This document shows, piece by piece, positions 59,830 through 64,000 of a stretch of 64,000 nt of DNA; within the stretch, counting starts at the first letter, position 1; each line of letters starts with the position of its first letter. The stretch is taken from NCBI GenBank assembly GCA_019188255.1, contig JAETXT010000002.1, positions 3,534,001 through 3,598,000 on the forward strand, read 5' to 3'. Position numbers and translations under genes: made by a program. The notes under the pieces are model-generated. The model saw only the letters and a program-made list of their open reading frames with translations. It was not told the DNA's origin and made no database searches. This DNA is from Verticillium longisporum (lineage: Eukaryota; Ascomycota; Sordariomycetes; Glomerellales; Plectosphaerellaceae).

Positions 59830-61957
59830 ACTCACGCGAATAATCGGCATGTTCATTTTGCGACATGCTGGCTAGTCTTGGTCAGACCTGGTTGGTGGAC
59901 AAACCTATGAAACAGGTGGCATCTCTGGATGAAAGCGCAAAGCCTGGAGGTGCCGAGTGGTGGATTGCAGGCATGCGACATTGGGTAGGAAATATTCAGT
60001 CTCGGAGTTTTCGTAGCTGCATATAGCCCGATCTACCAAACAAGAAACAGGAGGGTCGTCTGCCTCTTTCTTGATAAACGTCGAGCCACGGTAGAGTTAC
60101 GTCTCCAAAAACTCACCAAGGTATAGACCAGCGAACACCAACGTCCATCAAGCGGCCCCAAGGGGTCATGCACCGCCAAGTGGCCGCACTGGGCAGACAG
60201 GTTTCCTTCCCTCACACTACCTAGCCAGATTAGTGCAAATCTTGAACCACGTTCCAACCTCGAATGAATCGAGTTAGCTCCATACAGGGACGGCAGCTGG
60301 TCCAGTTGGAACTTGAGGGTGCAGATCCAGTAGCATGCTGCGCGAATCAGAGAGGAGGAAGTGAACTCCTCCCTGGTCTCTTTTCGACCTGTCGTGAGGG
60401 CCTAGGTAAGATATGTGATCAGTGACTATTCCAGGCCTAATCATCTGAGATGAAGGTTCCCGTTGGGACGGCGGATTCAAGGCCTGAAACGTCGACTGGG
60501 CTGCTTTTTAGCTCTCTTATCGGTGCGACCTAGAGAGGTTGGTAGCGATGCGAGATAAGGAAGCATGCGCAGGATCACCTGATACCTTTTCCGCGGCGCT
60601 TCGAAGGAGTTGCTGCTGCCCATGATCCTGCTCCTGAGCTTCTGCCATCCTAGATAGAACTTTACCGACCGCCTGCGTTCTCCTTCCGGGCTTCGAAGTT
60701 TATCGAAAGGGGGTCTACCACTTACTGCATTATAGGCGATAGTGTCAGGGGACCCTGCGGGTTCCCTGCGGAGTCGCCAGCAGGGGGTCGGCTAGGAGGC
60801 TAAGGACTACGAGAAACGTATATATAGGCTGCGGAGGGCACTTTAGACTATAGAGGGCTAGAATTTAGATATATTCCGACCCCTACCTATCTACGGACTA
60901 CTCATAGAAGACCTCTTCACTCTACTCTAAATAACGCTCTAATAGATAGCTATTCGCATATAATACTACTAGCTCCGCTAATATTAATATATAGATTTTT
61001 GTCCTCATTAAGTACTACGTTAGATAATTTATAATATCTATATAAGTAAGGTTATATTAATGAAGAGTAGTGACTATAGTACAGAGCTATGCCCCCTATT
61101 ATTACCGAGGGGCATCAACCTTCGCCGACAACAAGGCCTCAGCCAGCGTCCCGCTAGGATAGTGCTCCTAGAGAATTCCCCGCAAGATGCGACGCTGACA
61201 TTAAGGCCATATAGTAAGCAGCCACTAGCCTTAGTACGTCTATCTCTAGGTCGCGGTATCCTGGTAGTCTGAGCCTCTCTGTGATGGTTCGGTATGCGTC
61301 CTCGAAACGTTGGGCGGTGCCTGCGTGTACCCAGAAGACTTACGTGTCGGGCGACCTGGTCTGGGTGTCGTGGGTATATTGTATGGCGAGCTGCGATTTA
61401 CTTCTTGGGTCAGCCGTCTGCCCGGCATTGTAGAAATGATACTGAGCCGATGCCGCCGAGGCCGACGAGGCGGCGTGGTGCGGCGGGAGGCCGAGGCGGT
61501 CGTGTAACCACGCGGCGATGACCGGACGTTCGATAATAGGCCAGGGTTGGGCCGACAGTAGTAGGGGGGACGAAGTTGAAGTTGATCACCCCGCTATGGG
61601 ACGCTTGCGGGGCTGCGACGACATGGTTCCTCGGTGCCCTGTGTTAGCTCTCGTAAGACGCAGGCCTACATGTATAATATGAGGTAATAGAACTTATTAT
61701 TGGTGACTAGATACATCGCTATAAGCATAAGTAGCTTCCTATCTGATTGATTTCTCCTAAATCGAAAGCGCGGTCCACACAGTAACAGTTCATCGAAAAT
61801 AGACAGTGTGCGCATCCGCGTACTCCGTAGACTGGGAACCTTTCAGACAATAATAATACCGCGATCCGCAAATAAGGAACTTCGGTCCAATCACTGCCAT
61901 TTATAACTCATCGTAAACCTCCTTCGTTAAGAGAAGCATGAGAAGTTATTGTACATG
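59830..61957. other. Intergenic region with decayed repetitive DNA
   Basis: About 2.1 kb. The part after about 60720 includes TGTCAGGGGACCCTGCGGG with a short CCCTGCGG direct duplication, then a TATATATA box, resembling the start of an LTR. An AT-rich tract follows. No open reading frame was supported. Confidence 0.45.
60840..61070. repeat. AT-rich, TpA-rich relic (possible RIP-mutated transposon)
   Basis: Strongly enriched in TA and poor in CA/TG by eye, unlike every other segment of the window. This is the signature left by repeat-induced point mutation in ascomycetes. No coding frame remains. Confidence 0.55.
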
Positions 61958-62927
61958 CTAACAGTCTTGAAGCAGGTTTCTCCAAGTGGATCCCTCCTTC
62001 GCCAGGAACGTCTCACACTCGGATGTGAGAGTGGCCATCTCATGGCCGAGGGTTTCGCGACTCTCTAACTCCCACTCAGCCTTGTGGCATAACTGAACTT
62101 CATGGTATACAGCAGCGATAGAGTTGTACTTGCCCTGCCAGCACTTGAGCGTGACATGACCAAAGATGTCATCCTTCTTTGTAGATGGGAAGTCGTGTCT
62201 CATCATCTTCTGAATCCTGCTGGGCGCATCAAGCTCGCGCAGTGGAATGTGACCGAAACGGATCGTGTAGATGCATGACGCCAACGCGAATTGTTCGCTA
62301 GCTGCGCCGGCTTCAGGGAGAGAAAAATCGTCGTGAAGCTTGCAAAACGGCTCGCTGGCAACACGAAGCTGATGACCTATCGGGACCGAGCTATCAAAGT
62401 CGGCCAGGCGAATCTGTTCGTCGCGGGTAAGAAGTAGGTTTGCTGGCCTCAGGTCGCCATGAGCAATCCCTAGATTTTCGAGCCAGGATAAGGCGTTCGT
62501 GATTTGTCTGATCCAGCGCATGTGGACGTTTGTGGATGTCGGATGAAGTGATTGATCATCGATGCGGGCTTCCAATGTCATCTCCATCCGCTCTAAAAAT
62601 ACCTTCAGGAACGATGAGAATGCATCGGACAATGTTGGGATGTGGACGCTTAATCAGAAGCTCGTAGACTTCTTTCTCTCTTGTAATCCGTTGGTCGCTC
62701 TCCTCTGCTTCCTCCTGTTGCTCAGGGGCGGGATTCTGGAAGCTCGTTGGACATTTGAAAACAATGCGTGGGCTGATCGTGAAGACTTGACCCCCGCACC
62801 TCTGGACAGGAAGTTGTCTGCACAAAGCGATGGAAAAGGGCTCCGAAGTGAGGCAATCATTGGACCATAAGGATGTAATCCGAAGACCAGCTGTGGAAGA
62901 GGTGTCGAAAAACCCAGATGTGGGCAA
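61958..62927 (-). CDS. Fungal protein-kinase-like gene, degenerate (possible pseudogene)
   Basis: Kinase domain of the type expanded in filamentous fungi. Visible motifs: beta3 Lys in IVFKCPTSFQNPAPEQQEEAE, the helix C region REKEVYELLIKRPHPNIVRC, the hinge EGIF-LERMEMTLEARI, the catalytic loop HGDLRPANLLL (HGD for HRD), the metal site LADFDSS (DFD for DFG), and an ASEQFALASCIYTIRFG helix F region. The frame breaks in the five-T run (62595-62599); two more T would join EGIF to LERMEM, giving about 323 aa. No ATG opens the upstream frame, which begins after a stop at TTG 62927, and the glycine loop is poor (PVQRCGGQVF). It is therefore either a pseudogene or missing an upstream exon. Confidence 0.65.
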
Positions 62928-63494
62928 TCAGTGACTTTTGTGGAGCAGGCTGATAATCAGGTGCGCTGTCTTCTCCAATCGTTATTTTGTGTACTATTGC
63001 CCAGTCACCCCCCATTCACCCCCCAGCCCCCTCAGCACCCCAGCCTCTACCCCTCTTTAATGGTTAACAGGTATTGAAGAGACCCGGACATACATATAGA
63101 GTCATGCAGGCACATACATACTCTGCGCTGATCGGGATGCATCTTAGGTACTCTGAAATACATAGAAGAACCGCAAGGGGCCCGACCCATAACACCCCAG
63201 TGCGAGCTTTTTCAGCACCCACCCCAGCTTGCCCAGGTCTGACGTCTCTCTATCTGCAAGATGCCATGTTAGGCGTCTGGGCATTTCCCTATTCCCTCAC
63301 CAAGTCAACCCCGCATCACCACGGTCAGGCATTCAAACCCGTTATTACGACCTCTACCCCCAGTATTCAAAGGGACATTAAACACCAGCCCCGAATTTAC
63401 ACAAAGACATATCCAGTAAGTATACCTCTGTACTACTGAACTACTTGCCAATTCCGAGAGGCAGAACTGACTGTCCTAGTCCAAAATCAGAAAC
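62928..63494. other. Intergenic region
   Basis: About 570 bp, CCCC-rich near 63006-63055. An ATG-led open frame from 63074 shows no recognisable features. Nothing else was seen. Confidence 0.45.
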
Positions 63495-63677
63495 ATGTGC
63501 CAGAGACTGCATCCGACTGTGAAGCACGTCTGCGGACATAAGGTGGAGCAAAGGCCCTACATTCTGCAATGCGGCGAAGCGCGACAGAGACAGTCTGACT
63601 GCTCGAACCCAACCGACAACTGGAGCCAAGGCCAGTCATCCAAGAAGGACAAATGCCCAGATTGTTTGGCGAAATAG
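63495..63677 (+). CDS. Small Cys/His-rich fungal protein
   Basis: 60 aa, ATG at 63495. The spacing C...VCGHKVEQRPYILQC...CSNPT...KCPDC resembles a group of very short fungal proteins that start MC, carry a C-G-H motif and end in CxxC, probably binding one zinc ion. No function is known to me. The short length limits certainty. Confidence 0.5.
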   Translation: MCQRLHPTVKHVCGHKVEQRPYILQCGEARQRQSDCSNPTDNWSQGQSSKKDKCPDCLAK

Positions 63678-64000
63678 ATTGGGATGTGGAGACATTCATT
63701 AAGAGAGGAAGTTGTTTATGCTCATGGCTGTACACAGGACGAGAAACTCAACATGGACACTTAACCGACTATAAGGATGTCCGACTTCTGTTAGTGTTGA
63801 CCTTGGTTTATAATATCGCGAGTTGATAAGGAAGAGCCTAGGTCCTTCTCTCTCCATTAGGCCGGTAGAAACGTCACTCAAGACTAACAGGAAAATACGA
63901 ATAGTAACGCTGAAGCGTGCAATCCTCACTCGACCATACCTTGTTCGTGGTTGAGGTCCCATCCAGGCTGGCCCCTTTGCGATGCTTCTGTGGGAACGAG
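63678..64000. other. Right-end intergenic sequence
   Basis: About 320 bp without recognised features up to the window edge. Confidence 0.4.

Noticed and set aside
1..64000. tRNA genes
   Set aside because: Looked by eye for GGTTCGA-type B boxes with paired acceptor stems on both strands; none held up. A covariance-model search (tRNAscan-SE) would settle it.

Overview
The window is nuclear DNA of a filamentous ascomycete, most likely a Sordariomycete and possibly Hypocreales. Evidence: short spliceosomal introns (about 50-100 nt, GTRAGT...YAG, a visible CTAAC-type branch site), GC-rich genes packed on both strands, an isolated dispersed 5S rRNA gene, a Fot1/pogo-type DNA transposon, and recurrent GGTACCTAGGTA-type promoter repeats. 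There are no operons. Exon joins were worked out by hand from splice sites and reading phase.

Left part (1-26.6 kb), gene-dense: a short-chain dehydrogenase (cut by the window edge), a zinc-finger-less fungal transcription-factor-like gene, a secreted bicovalent FAD oxidase, the polyadenylation factor CFT1, a lysosomal cobalamin-transporter-like LMBD1 protein (divergent from CFT1), an abscission/NoCut-regulator-like zinc protein, a secreted Gly-rich protein, a secreted flavin amine-oxidase-like enzyme, the GPI-transamidase subunit PIG-U/Gab1, a SAM37/metaxin-like mitochondrial import protein and a SAM-dependent methyltransferase.

Middle (26.6-43.1 kb): about 16.5 kb with no convincing gene apart from one weak small candidate. 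It holds microsatellites and a 19-bp minisatellite. It is followed by a conserved fungal nuclear-type protein of unknown function and by mitochondrial isoleucyl-tRNA synthetase (ISM1).

Right part (49-64 kb), accessory in character: a 5S rRNA gene, a multi-pass membrane protein gene with frame breaks, a complete Fot1/pogo transposon (perfect 48-bp inverted repeats, TA duplication) inserted just past that gene, a divergent pair of secreted polysaccharide-active proteins (alginate-lyase fold and parallel beta-helix), an AT-rich relic with a RIP-like look, a degenerate fungal protein kinase and a small Cys/His protein.

A striking cross-cutting feature is that at least eight otherwise well-conserved coding regions (including CFT1, ISM1, LMBD1 and SAM37) carry one- or two-base frame breaks, many in homopolymer runs. 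The simplest reading is residual consensus error in the assembly, so these genes should not be called pseudogenes on this basis.
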